From the NCBI RefSeq assembly GCF_032854445.1, contig NC_088300.1, forward strand, positions 78,717,084 through 78,781,083: a stretch of 64,000 nt of DNA, in the 5' to 3' direction. Below the pieces are notes generated by a model, which was given only the letters and a program-made list of their open reading frames with translations, did no database searches and had not been told where the DNA came from. Shown here piece by piece: positions 47,201 through 58,322 of this stretch. The position numbers and the translations under genes are program-made. How positions within the stretch are numbered: the stretch's first letter is position 1; the number at the start of each line of letters is the position of its first letter. The DNA comes from Liolophura sinensis. Its lineage: Eukaryota > Mollusca > Polyplacophora > Chitonida > Chitonidae.

Positions 47201-50200
47201 AAAATTTCGGCCATATTGTATCATAGAAGATTTTAAGATTTGTTTTTCAGTATTCTCTTAAATACACGAAAATTAATCCCCACAAACATATTTTTTGGAG
47301 AAAATCTGCAGAAATAAATTCCAGTGAATAGTAAGTACTTTACAGTATATGTAATGACATCAAAGTATACATGTATGTGATAATAAGATGTGATTCTTTT
47401 TTGTTGTTTTACATGTGTATAGCTATTCAGCGTGAAGAGGAAAAAGTCAAACGATCATTAAAAGATGCAGCAAAGAAAGGTGAAAAGGAATCTTGCAGAG
47501 TGTTGGCAAAAGAAATTGTAAACTCTAGAAGAGCTGTAAACAAACTGTATGCTGCTAAGGCTCAACTCAATTCCGTCCAGATGAGCATGAAGAACCAGCT
47601 TGGTGAGTCATGCGCAACTAACCTGTGACTGTTTTTTTATCTTCTGTTTTTGACAGCTGCATAATCACATTTCACTTGTTTGTGTCATTCACCTAACTCT
47701 TAACTGTGTTATGATTTTTTGTATATAAAAACAGAGTTTATCAAACAAATTACAAATCTCCTTATTAATCCCCCTTAATCAGGCATGGCAACCTTCTCAT
47801 TTACATAATAAAAACTACAGAGGTCATCAAAACTGACTTTATAGTCCAGGTGCTTATCATATGAAAGCATCGAGGAAATGTTTACCTTGAGTACCAAAAG
47901 ATTTAGCTCTGTCTAATTAAAATAATGTTTGAATATTGCGATCATCCAGATACAACAATAAAACAAGAAAGAACAACTTACAACAATGACCCATGCTTTC
48001 ATGAAGACCCATAATTACCTAAAACTGTATTTGTGTGAAAATTAGACACATATCCTTTAATGTTTTGTTTTCAGCTACATTGAGAATAGCTGGAGCATTG
48101 GAGAAAAGCACAGCAGTAATGAACAGCATGCAGCAGCTAATAAAAGTGCCTGAGATCCAAGCTACCATGAGGGATATGTCCAAGGAAATGATGAAGGTCT
48201 GTGGTATGCTTTTTAGGAATTCATCATAGTTGGTCACATGTACATCTAACATTTCAGACCGCTTTAGTGACTTTATGGTTAAAGTGTCTACCTCAAAGTC
48301 AAGACATGCTGGCTTCCTCTCCGGCCGTACGTGGGAAGGTCTGCCAGCAACCTTCGGATGGTCATGGGTTTCCCCCGGGAAATATTCTTGAGTACGGCGT
48401 AAAACACCAATTAAACAAATAAATCAATCAATCAAAGTCAAGAGATCTGGGATCAGAGAATTTGAAAATGATACTTGTTCTGCCTCGCTGTGTGTTCAGC
48501 ACTGATATATTAGAGCAAGGAAACAGGACTGGTTGGCACCCCCTTGTCAGTATAATGTTATGGTGTGGGGCGTCATGTCTGGTGTCTTCTGCATGATACT
48601 TCAGTGGCAGCACACACTTAATGACTCCTCGTAATATGACTGAAAAAAATTGATAAGTATGTCATTAAACCCCAAGCATTCATTCATCTAACATTTGTAT
48701 GTAATGTAGTGAATGAATTTTAAAAAAAAAATAGGAAAAGAAATTCTGGAAACGAAGATGCCGTGATTTTGTATATTCTTGAACAGTGATAATCAGTCCA
48801 CATCAGTTAGTACGTAAGTAAAAGTCAGAAGTTGTGTTAATATACCAATGTTTATAATTTTAATAATCATGTATAATTTAAGACTTTTTCTGTGTTTTAG
48901 ATTTCTCTTCTAAAAAATTGAATGCAGACACAGATTTATGCAAATATTAGTTTTATGTTTGAACGTACAGGTGCGTACACACATGGAGATTGCAAAATTT
49001 GTACCACAGATAGTAGTATGATCTAATATAACAATGCTTCATCTGGACATTATATTTCCAGCGTGTAATTTTGCCATTTTTTTCTATAGCATGAAATATG
49101 CAATGTGTGGAAAGTGTTGAGGCTAGCACAATTTTACGACCATGCCTCTTGTTTTGGCTGGATACTCCTTGCATGTCCTTCAATAAGGCTGAAAACTGGT
49201 TCAGATTGAATGGCTTTCTACATTTCTAGTGAAAAAAAAAAGAGACATTGTTTGATCTTTACTTGTTGTTTAATGCTGTAATGTGCAAGTACAAACTGCA
49301 TTTCTTTGGTCCTAAGTTTTACCCACCAGTTTCTGTCCCTCTCTTTCAAATTTTTTTCCACATGGAACAATTATACGCAAGCTGCGGTGGTAAGTTGTCA
49401 AGTACAGTAACGATATTTGTTTCAAGAGGAAATACTTTTAAGGTCACAAAACATGGTTGATAAGAATATCAAAACAAAGCAAGTGCAGTGTCCAGCTGCA
49501 AATAACACGATGCATAAAAAGTTAAGCAGGAAAACAGTGTTTCTTTTCTTACTACAAAATGTCCAAACAAACCGCACACACATTTCTTTGGAGGGGTGTA
49601 AGTAGTTAAATGTAAACTGGATTTCAGCCATTCTGATTGATAGGAATGATCAAACAAATAGTTATCATAATAGCTCTAGAGTTCCAGAGTTGGTACAGGA
49701 AATGTTTGATATCTACATGGTGAATGCTGGTGCCTTTCTTAACAGGCTGGAATAATAGAGGAAATGTTAGAAGATACCATGGAGGGTCTGGAACCTGAGG
49801 ACTTGGAGGAGGAAGTTGATGCTGAGGTGGAGAAGGTGTTATTTGATCTCACTGCTGGTAAGTCATGCTGTTTGATCTCATTGCAGGTAAGTCATCCGTT
49901 TTGAGCGCACTGCTGGTAAGCCATGCTGTTTGATCTCACTGCTGGTAAGTCATCTGTTTTGATCTCACTGCTGGTAAATCATCCGTTTTGATCTCACTGC
50001 TGGTAAGTCATCCGTTTTGAGCGCACTGCTGGTAAGCCATGCTGTTTGATCTCACTGCTGTGAAGTCATCCGTTTTGAGCTCACTGCTGGTAAGTGATGC
50101 TGTTTGATCTCACTGCTGATAAGTCGTCCTTTTTGATCTCACTGCTGGTAAGTCATCCGTTTTGAGCGCACTGCTGATAAGCCATGCTGTTTGATCTCAC

Positions 50201-52013
50201 TGCTGGTAAGTCATCCGTTTTGAGCGCACTGCTGGTAAGCCATGCTGTTTGATCTCACTGCTGGTAAGTCATCCGTTTTGAGCGCACTGCTGGTAAGCCA
50301 TGCTGTTTGATCTCACTGCTGGTAAGTCATCCGTTTTGAGCGCACTGCTGGTAAGTCATGCTGTTTGATCTGATTGCTGGTAAGTCATCCGTTCTGAGCA
50401 CACTGCTGGTAAGTCATGCTGTTTGATCTCGCTGCTGGTAAGTCATCCGTTTTGATCTCACTGCTGGTAAGTCATGCTGTTTGATCTCGCTGCTGGTAAG
50501 TCATCCGTTTTGAGCTCACTGCTGGTAAGTCATGCTGTTTGATCTCACTGCTGGTAAGTCATCCGTTTTGAGCGCACTGCTGGTAAGCCATGCTGTTTGA
50601 TCTTACTGCTGGTAAGTCATCCTTTATGAGCTCACTGCTGGTAAGTGATGCTGTTTGATCTCGCTGCTGGTAAGTCATCCTTTATGAACTCACTGCTGGT
50701 AAGTGATGCTGTTTGATCTCACTGCTGGTAAATCACCCGTTTTGAGCTCACTGCTGGTAAGCCATGCTGTTTGATCTCACTGCTGGCAAGTCGTCCTTTT
50801 TGAGCTCACTGCTGGTAAGTCATCCTTTATGAGCTCACTGCTGGTAAGTCATCCTTTATGAGCTCACTGCTGGTAAGTGATGCTGTTTGATCTCACTGCT
50901 GGTAAATCACCCGTTTTGAGCTCACTGCTGGTAAGCCATGCTGTTTGATCTCACTGCTGGCAAGTCGTCCTTTTTGAGCTCACTGCTGGTAAGTCATGCT
51001 GTTTGATCTCACTGCTGGTAAATCACCCGTTTTGAGCTCACTGCTGGTAAGCCATGCTGTTTGATCTCACTGCTGGTAAATCATCCGTTTTGAGCTCACT
51101 GCTGGTAAGTCATGCTGTTTGATCTCGCTGCTGGTAAATCATCCGTTCTGAGCACACTGCTGGTAAGTGATGCTGTTTGATCTCACTGCTGGTAAGTCAT
51201 CCTTTATGAGCTCACTGCTGGTAAGTGATGCTGTTTGATCTCACTGCTGGTAAGTCGCCCTTTTTGAGCTGACTGCTGGTGAGTCATGCTGTTTGATCTC
51301 ATTGCTGGTAAGTCATCCATTTTGAGCTCACTGCTGGTAAGTTTTCCTTTATGAGCTCACTCTTGGTAAGTCATGCTTTATGAGCTCACTGGTGGTAAGT
51401 CATGCTGTTTGATCTCACTGGTGGTAAGTTATGCTGTTTGATATCACTGCTGGTAAGTCATGCTCTTTGATCTCACTGGTGGTAAGTCCTGCTGTTTGAG
51501 CTCGTTGTTGGTAAGTCATGCTGTATGAGCTCACTGCCGGTAAGTCATGAGTTTGATTTACAGAGGAAAATCATATCACATGTTGTACAGTGCACAACAT
51601 GTGATTAAACTTGTCAGTTGCTGGTTGGTTTTGTTTTCCATTTTCTATACTGTTAGGATTCTGTGTCCTGTGAGTGAAAGTTTATTCAGTATGATGTAAA
51701 ATCTCAAATAGATACGTGAAGAAATGATCAAGAAGTGCTTGTGTATTTCACACTCTGGAAATAAAGCTTCTTCTAAATGTCATGTCGTTGTCATATGACT
51801 GAAAAATTGTTAAGAACGTTAAACCCCAAGCACTCACTCACTCCAAATGTCGTCTTTTTTTTTTTTTTTCTCGCAGGTGAGCTGGGTAAAGCTCCAGCTG
51901 CTGTGGCAGACTCTTTGCCGACAGAAGAGCAAGGAGCTACAGCTGCTGTCGAGGATGAGGAAGAAGAGGATGTAGAGGAGATGAAGGCGCGTCTGGAGGC
52001 ACTGAGGAGTTAG
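44268..52013 (+). CDS. CHMP3: CHMP3 (VPS24), ESCRT-III subunit
   Basis: Six exons join perfectly in phase: 44268-44312, 45437-45497, 47423-47602, 48075-48196, 49746-49857 and 51877-52013. The product is 218 aa; human CHMP3 is 222. It starts MGLFGKSHQKTPKEM, continues VQEWTSKIRREGNQLERQVR and IQREEEKVKRSLKDAAKKGE, and ends in an acidic stretch plus VEEMKARLEALRS, the MIT-interacting C-terminal helix. The family acts at endosomes, virus budding sites and the cell-division midbody, where CHMP3 with CHMP2 caps and remodels ESCRT-III filaments. Donors of exon 1 (GTACTG) and exon 4 (GTCTGT) are weak; the others are standard. Introns 2 and 5 and the 3' end carry tandem arrays derived from the adjoining exon ends, so alternative donor use deserves attention. 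Confidence 0.97.
44934..45175 (+). mobile_element. Family-1 SINE in CHMP3 intron 1
   Basis: The head GGGGCTCTGTGGCTCAGTTGG, TTAGCGCGCTAATGCAGCGT, the centre GGTCGTGGGTTTCCTCCC and a tail with TATTCTTGAGTAAGGCGTAA ending in AAATAAATAAATA are all recognisable. It lies in the same orientation as the gene and is more diverged than the copy at 41275. Confidence 0.9.
45485..46610 (+). repeat. 53-bp minisatellite seeded by CHMP3 exon 2 end
   Basis: About 20 units of GTCAAGTATGAGGTGCTGGG, TTACATTTAAACCTCCACAG and CCTGCCCTCATAA. The first unit is the end of CHMP3 exon 2 itself: GCGTCAAGTAAGAG|GTATGTCTGGGTTACATTTAAACC. Later units have lost the good donor (GAGGTGCTG or AAGGTGCTG instead of GAG|GTATGT). 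The array is interrupted once by a MITE-like insertion. Confidence 0.93.
45575..45717. mobile_element. MITE-like insertion with inverted ends
   Basis: The left end GGGGGCAGTTTTTCAAATGT and the inverted right end GGGCCCAGTTGTTCACACAT match over about 50 bp with mismatches and gaps. The element splits a 53-bp repeat unit, so it arrived after the array began. No clear target duplication is visible. Confidence 0.65.
48304..48436 (+). mobile_element. 5'-truncated family-1 SINE nested in another SINE
   Basis: CATGCTGGCTTCCTCTCCGG to AAATAAATCAATCAAT, inserted in CHMP3 intron 4. It is flanked by CAAAGTCAAGA on both sides (about 48293-48303 and 48436-48446), a target-site duplication. The flanking sequence belongs to a second SINE. 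Confidence 0.85.
48447..48690 (+). mobile_element. SINE family 2 copy split by the nested insertion
   Basis: The head part (about 48262-48303, GGTTAAAGTGTCTACCTCAA) is separated by the nested SINE from the body and tail here (CATGTCTGGTGTCTTCTGCA, ATATGACTGAAAAAAATTG, CATTAAACCCCAAGCATTCATTC). It matches the copy at 24205-24470. Confidence 0.75.
49842..51560 (+). repeat. 29-bp minisatellite of CHMP3 exon 5 end plus splice donor
   Basis: About 58 units of 29 bp fill most of CHMP3 intron 5. Two types tend to alternate: GTAAGTCATGCTGTTTGATC plus TCACTGCTG, and GTAAGTCATCCGTTTTGAGC plus GCACTGCTG, giving a 58-bp second order. The first unit is the true exon 5 end TTTGATCTCACTGCTG|GTAAGTCATG. Most units keep CTGGTAAG, so each is a strong 5' splice-site match. 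A read-through from the true donor meets an in-frame TGA at 49902-49904. Confidence 0.97.
51776..51845 (+). mobile_element. SINE family 2 tail in CHMP3 intron 5
   Basis: TCATATGACTGAAAAATTGT, TAAGAACGTTAAACCCCAAG and CACTCACTCACTC, with AAATGTC on both sides as a short possible target duplication. It sits just before the pyrimidine tract of exon 6. Confidence 0.75.
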
Positions 52014-52395
52014 TCCTGTACCTCCAGCTCATGTGTTTAGAGACACTGAGGAGTTTATAGTCTTGTACCTCCAGTTCATTATACGTGTTGGGAGGCACTG
52101 AGGAGTCAGGTCATTTTACGTGCTTGGAGACACTGAGGAGTTTATATTCTTGTGCCTCCAGTTCATTACGTTTTTTAGGCACTGAGGGGTTAGTCCTGTA
52201 CCTCCAGCACATTATACGTGTTTAAGGCACTGAGGAGTTAGTCCTTTACCTACAGCACATTATATGTGTTTGGAGAGACTGAGGAGTTTATTGACCTGTA
52301 CCTCTGGCTCATTAGGCAACCATCATTAGAGGATGCTGATTTAGAGGGATTGAAGGCATGTCTGGAGGCTTTGAGGAGCTTATAGTGCTGTACTT
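51985..52395 (+). repeat. Tandem copies of the CHMP3 stop-codon region in the 3' UTR
   Basis: The end of the coding sequence, GGAGGCACTGAGGAGTTAG followed by TCCTGTACCTCCAGCTCAT, recurs as degenerate copies at about 52042, 52093, 52129, 52175, 52222 and 52274. The last copy (52325-52395) reaches further into the coding part (TTGAAGGCATGTCTGGAGGC, TTTGAGGAGC). Spacing is irregular, 36-55 bp. It shows the same exon-end-anchored pattern as the intronic arrays, here at a 3' terminal exon. Confidence 0.85.
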
Positions 52396-52709
52396 CCAGC
52401 TCAGTAAGCAACTTTCAGCTCCAGAATGTACCTTCGGCCTTTATCCTCAGACAGCTGACATTTTGCCCTTAATCTTCAACTTTGACCACATCTTCACTGC
52501 GGCATAATACTTGTACATCTAAATCTTGGGACTCCATTTTCTTAATATGAAGAGAGTATAAACGGAGTATATTTATAACAGTGAAAGTTCCAGGAATGTT
52601 GGGCCCAGAGTTTTGATGGAAGTAAGAAACAGTAGTGAGCTTCTCAGTGGAAGCTCAGTGATGTAGCAGTATCTGTAGCTGCAGTTAGTAGACATTCAGA
52701 TCTGGTGTC

Positions 52710-52715
52710 AATAAA
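52710..52715 (+). terminator. Possible polyadenylation signal of CHMP3
   Basis: AATAAA about 700 bases after the stop codon, beyond the 3' repeat block. It is the first canonical signal noticed downstream. Confidence 0.4.
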
Positions 52716-52845
52716 TATAGAATTAGGCAGATCTCAAGGAAAGGTTAATTTCATCTTCACTTTTGTGATTCGTTTGACATCCTAGTATCAGCAAAATTAT
52801 TCGTTTTTCTATTTAACATGAATTTTTAGCAAACTGTATATATTC

Positions 52846-53050
52846 TCTCACCAATGGGGTCGCTGTGAGTTAAGTCCAGCTCATGCTGGCTTCCTCTCCG
52901 GCCGTACGTGGGAAGGTCTTCCAGCATCCTGCAGATGGTCGTGGATTTCCCCTGGGCCCCGCCCAGTTTCCTCCCACCATAATGCTGGCCACTGTTGTAT
53001 AAGTGACATATTCTTGAGTAGGGTGTAAAACACTAATCAAATAAATATAT
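52846..53050 (+). mobile_element. Family-1 SINE lacking the head
   Basis: It begins at CTCACCAATGGGGTCGCTGT and runs through GGCTTCCTCTCCGGCCGTAC, CCCACCATAATGCTGGCC and a tail TATTCTTGAGTAGGGTGTAA with AATCAAATAAATAT. The left third of the tRNA-like head is missing. Confidence 0.88.
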
Positions 53051-54534
53051 TTTCAGACTTGTGACATCCTCTTTTTCTCTGGAAATGTGAAAGAACTGAA
53101 CTTATTTTCAGCCACTCAATAGTTACTGCTTCGCAAAATCATTACCACACACAGCACCAAGCAGGAAAAACAGCTCTATATACAGTGTTTATGTGTACTG
53201 ACACAGTACATTTTGGATTGTATTTTAAGACAGACAAGTGGAAGCCAGTATAAGCCTGTTGAATGAGGTGAACTGCAAGCTATGATTAGTAATCAGTGAA
53301 TGCTAAAAGAATGAAATTTCTCCGAAATTTTTGAGATGAGGATGATTTATGTTTTCATAATAGCTCTGTTTAATTTAAAGCATGTCATAAGCTTTTAAGC
53401 ACACTAAGTCTGTACACAGTATACTTGATCACACTGCTTCTACTCGCTCATAATGCTCAAGCTGCCCTAGTAGTAAAGTGAGTCCATTGGTGTCAAATTA
53501 TTCTTATTTATAGCTTTCTTTGTGGATTTTACACTTTGAAAGCTACAGACATTCTGTTTGTGTGTGTGAACAGTGTCCATTTTCTCCTTTTATGTCCTGT
53601 TCCACAACACATGGAAGGGTTAAAGATGTAGATTGCTTGGGTGTTATGCAAGGGTTATTTGTATGTATTGATTCTGTATGTAATTTCTATTTTACATACC
53701 TGTTCTGGAACATTCTGTGTACATATGTATTATAAAGCTTAATACCAGAGAATACTATAAATGTAGACTGCTTAATACCAGAGAATACTACTATTGTAGA
53801 CTCCTAAATTCCAGAGAATACTACTGTTGTAGACTGTAAATGCCACACATGTACCTTATCCACCTGCTTCAAGATTGGGCATTCTATTACAGCTAAATTT
53901 CTCCATGCATTAAATACCCTTTGTGTATGATCAATACTTGAAGAGTACATGTCATATAATGCTCAAATTTCAGCCTTGTGGTATTAAAAGAATGGAGCAA
54001 TCTTTGTTTATGACAATATAATTTTCCCTGAACCCTGGAAATCAACAAGGTACATGTAATTCTCTGTTTAGAGAGTTGTATAAATTGTGTATATAGTGAC
54101 ATGTAAATTATAAATCTTGTTTTTAGTTATTTATTGCTTTTTGTTATTTCTAGCTTGCCAGTGCAAAGTACAGGCATAGCTTATGTGATAGCCTGAGCAT
54201 TGGCCTCTGCATCCCATAACAGAAAAAGAATGTTAAGGTATGTCAACAAGTATTGCATGTGTTGAGCTTAAGTTTTGCATTTAGTCCTGTAAAGAACAAT
54301 ACATTATTAATTAAGGAGGGCATTCCGTTATTGAATTGCATGCATATTAGTTACATGCATTATAAAATTCCTAACCTTCACATCTTGTGTATTAAAGTCC
54401 ATGTTTAATAAGGTTTCAGTACATCATGCATGAAGCTGAAGATTCGAATCCAAGCTCTTTTGTAGCAGTCTACAGAATTTTTAGTGTTACCTGCAATGTT
54501 TTCATGAAGGAACAATTTATCAGTCATATATTGA
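53051..54534. other. No recognisable gene
   Basis: AT-rich unique sequence. A ~33-bp unit with AATACCAGAGAATACTA and GTAGACTGC repeats three times at about 53740-53840. Confidence 0.45.
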
Positions 54535-54800
54535 CGAAGGAATCCTTATGGTGTATGTAATGTGCCTCCTTGTAGGAGGACAGATTTCCACCACTCTTTT
54601 ATGTAGTGCTGCTTCACTGAGATGACTTACCGAAGGCAAGCAAGCTGCCCCGCCGGAGCCATTATAATGTTTCGGGTCAACCAGTTGTTGCACTATCCCC
54701 CTTCATGCTGAACGCCAAGCGAGGAATTTACAACTTCCTCTTTTAAAGTCTTAGGTGTGACTCGAACCAGGATTGATCCTGGATCTACCGCTCCGTCACT
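54535..54800 (-). mobile_element. SINE family 2 copy without tail
   Basis: Matches 32480-32710 closely (shared GACAGATTTCCACC, TAGTGCTGCTTCACTGAGAT, CTTTTAAAGTCTTAGGTGTG). On minus the tRNA-like head has an intact B-box-like GGTTCGAGTCACACC. It carries about 14 extra bases around 54646 (CTGCCCCGCCGGAG) that are absent from the 32413 copy. Confidence 0.82.
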
Positions 54801-56624
54801 GGTATCTTGTTTGGGGGTAATTGATGCGACATGGGCATCGGGAAGCCCATTTGCCGATCATGGCTGTGGCAGTACGCTCTGGTCATGATGCTTGCTGTCG
54901 ACTCACAGAACAGTCTGTATTGCAGGCAGATACCACTCCACAAGGATATACAATACACACAAAATATGGTAATTTACAGTCTAACAGGCAATCATTATTA
55001 TACACAACTTGATATTTCAGAAGAATTTCGAAACCTAAGCAGGTGGTAGTAAAGCATAAAGTTTTGATATTTTTAGCTGAAATTTGGTGGGAAAGTTGAA
55101 AATATACATGCCAAAAATCTAATATGAATTCAGGTTAAGATGTTTATCCAATAATTTTGTAAAAGAATTGATCAAATCTTGCAGATGCCGTAAATGATCG
55201 GATCACAGGGGAGGTAATTCAAGCACTGTGACTTGCCCATTTCGTTTTTATGTGGTTATCACTGGTTAAATGGATTCATGTTGCTTATAACAATATTTAT
55301 CAGCTACACATTACACTCTCTTGTGTACACTCCACATCAGACATATCCGCCTGCCTACTCACCTGTGGCGTATCAAGATTCGTCAGTCGCCTAATTACTG
55401 GTGCCTGTGGTGTATCCAGAATTTCAATCTTTAATCTTGGTACATTCCTTCCCCTTACTTTAGATATGATTTGTTTTACAATAATTTACCCATAATTCAC
55501 GTTGTCGAGCAATATTCTGACCTTGTTATGTAAGAAATAATTTTAAAGTGATTTAAAATTTTGACTTCACGTCACGTCTTGACGTCTAAGATCGCTTCGT
55601 GATCTGGGGCACAAAGTAAAACATTACTTCAGCTTCCCTGTAGGCCCTTTATGGTGTGATCAACTAATACGGCCACAAATTGCAGTTGGTAAAGTGTTTA
55701 GTAATACATGTACCTGGATCAGGACTGAACCTTGTCAACAGAATACCTGTGCAATACCAAAATCTGACAAAAATATAGCTGCATGACTGATTGACTTCTT
55801 TCAGCCATGTCATCGTAAGAACATGTTTGAACCAGGTGTGGTTTTTTAAGTGAAAATGACAATCCACTTAAAAAAAAACAAAATAAAAAAACACCTCAAC
55901 CAATATCATCAAAAGATAAAGGTCTTGATGTTTTTGATAAAAAATGTTTTGATAATCCAAAGAAACTATATCAGATAGTATAGCTCAGTCATCTCTATAT
56001 GCTGAATGGCGACTTTGCACAAATGAATGATAGTCAGCTGCGAAAAACGCCCCACTAATATCAGTCCCGGAGTCATATGCCCAATGGACCTTGGTATGTC
56101 TGTCTGTCTCTGGCCCAGACCACAAATTCACCTTTGTGCAGGATAACTGGGAGTTACTGGGGTTGTATGAATCGCCCTCTAGCTATAGCAGGTCAGAACA
56201 CTATCCTATTGCAGTAAAATATCAAATTGAGAAATCTGGTACAATGTGTTTACTGCAAATATTATGGAACTTTATACATCATAGCAAAATGGGACAGTTA
56301 CATACAGATGCAATATAGATACATGTACTATTGAGCCAGCACATTCACTGGGTTTACATATAAAAGCACCAAGTGGCAATATATGTATGTGTTTTCAAAA
56401 ATACCTCAGAAATATGTTTTTGTGCCAATCTACCGAAGTTGTAATTCCTTAATAATACCACACATAAACCTATAATTATGAAGATATGCTCATACTACCA
56501 ATCATAAATGGAGACTGCTATAATGTATGCAGGCAGCCAGAGCTTGGTATCCATATCCTGTCATTTCACGTCATATCATGTAAGCCAGCTTCGTATCAGG
56601 ACATCTATTCTATTCTTCATTACC
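54801..56624. other. No recognisable gene
   Basis: Unique AT-rich sequence with short open frames only. No family recognised. Confidence 0.4.
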
Positions 56625-56835
56625 AGTACCTTACAGGATGCTTCTTCAGTAATGGTACCTTACAGGATCCTTCTTCAGTAATGGTACCTTACAGGATCCT
56701 TCTTCAGTAATTGTACCTTACAGGATGAGTACTTTACAGAATGCTTCTTCACTAATGGTACCTTACAGGATGCTCCTCAGTATGGGTACTTTACAAGATG
56801 CTTCTTCAGTATGGGTACTTTACAGGATACGTTTA
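56625..56835. repeat. ~28-bp tandem repeat
   Basis: About seven imperfect units of GGTACCTTACAGGATCCTTC plus TTCAGTAAT. 56836-58322 to the right shows nothing recognisable apart from short open frames. Confidence 0.85.
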
Positions 56836-58322
56836 GTTACATTTTTAAATTTCACATTGGAACTCTTGTCTGAACTGTTGACTTAAGCCTAAATCACTCC
56901 TGCAGTCATCCACAGTGTAAGTTTTTTTGTGTTCAAATATCTACATTAACTTTATAACTCATCACCTTTTTTCCAAATTCTTCAAGTTGTCACAGCTTTG
57001 AGAATCTTGCCATGAACGCTATGGTGACAGAGAATTTTGTTTCTAACCTGCCGGTATCTCTTTGGTACGTCTGATCTGTGAACAGTTCTCTGGGAACTTG
57101 TAAGCTAACCATATCTAAGGATGTCTGGTTTATGGGAGAATTATCAGCGAGCTCCTGATATACAGACTCAGCAGTCAGCAGACAATATTTAAGTTCGGGA
57201 CAAACTAAGATTTTCAAGGAGTTTCCAGGAGTATTGGTCTTTTTTAAGGACTTTCAAGTACTTGAAAATGAAATTGTATTTTTTAAGCACTTTGAAGGAG
57301 TTTCAAGGACTGTGCGCACTCTGTTAACTGTAAGCCGCAATTCAGTGACATAGTATATACATTGATCAATTTGTTCGCCACAAATACTTTATTCATGATA
57401 CATTTATAAATAGCAGTTTTGTTTAAATTTATACATTTTATGCACCAAAAATCATTCTGCATTATAAAACAATACCAGTGTGTCTTTTTTTTTCTAGTTT
57501 ATATGGATGTATTGAAGATCTCCTGGTAATTTACAAGTGTAAAACTTTTGCCCCACACAAATGTGTCGCATGACACTGGAGTATGCTCAGGGCTGTATAC
57601 ATGCTGCTTGTTGGAATGGACAATCCAGACCACGGCAGTGATGAGAAACATGATGTGACTGGTCAAGGCAGTGATGTGAAACATGATATGATTGGTCAAT
57701 CGACATCTCCACTTATGTCACGTTCTTATGTCAAATCCCATCTGGGTTTTTATGTCAACAAGACTGTACAAGGAACATACTGAGCAGCCCCATACTTGTA
57801 CGGTGGATAGGTTGCTTTTCTCTTCTAATCTGACATAACTGACCTATACAACAAACCCATTCACAGCTCAAATGAGAACCTAGCTATGCCCTTCTCCTCT
57901 GCCCACCCTTTTGTAGCACATCAGTGAGACAGTATAAAGAGTACACACCTCTTCTCCAGACCCAAGCCCATGAGGGAGAGCATGTGAAGGTTTCAATGGT
58001 CTGATTTGAAGGCATGATTTTGATGTGAGCAGTGACTTTTATAAAGATAAGGTGATTAGTACCATGGGGCATTATGTAATTCCACACTTCTCTGTTTCTG
58101 TTCATAAATATATATCTTGGAATGGAGTGGCAAGTAGTTAGGAAATATACCCTGCTTACACATTGTTATCTGGTCCCAGGGGGAAGCATGATTTGCCTCT
58201 CAGCTGTCTAGTTAATAGCAGACTCTGGCAATCAATATCTCAGTTTATGTAATCATCACAATTAAAACGTCATGATTTTTCCTGACTAGTTCACAAATTC
58301 ACACAAATCACTGCCGACGTGA

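Noticed and set aside
56625-56835. Minus-strand donor-like CCTGTAAGG in the 28-bp repeat
   Set aside because: No exon could be recognised next to it, so there is no evidence that the repeat derives from a splice junction.
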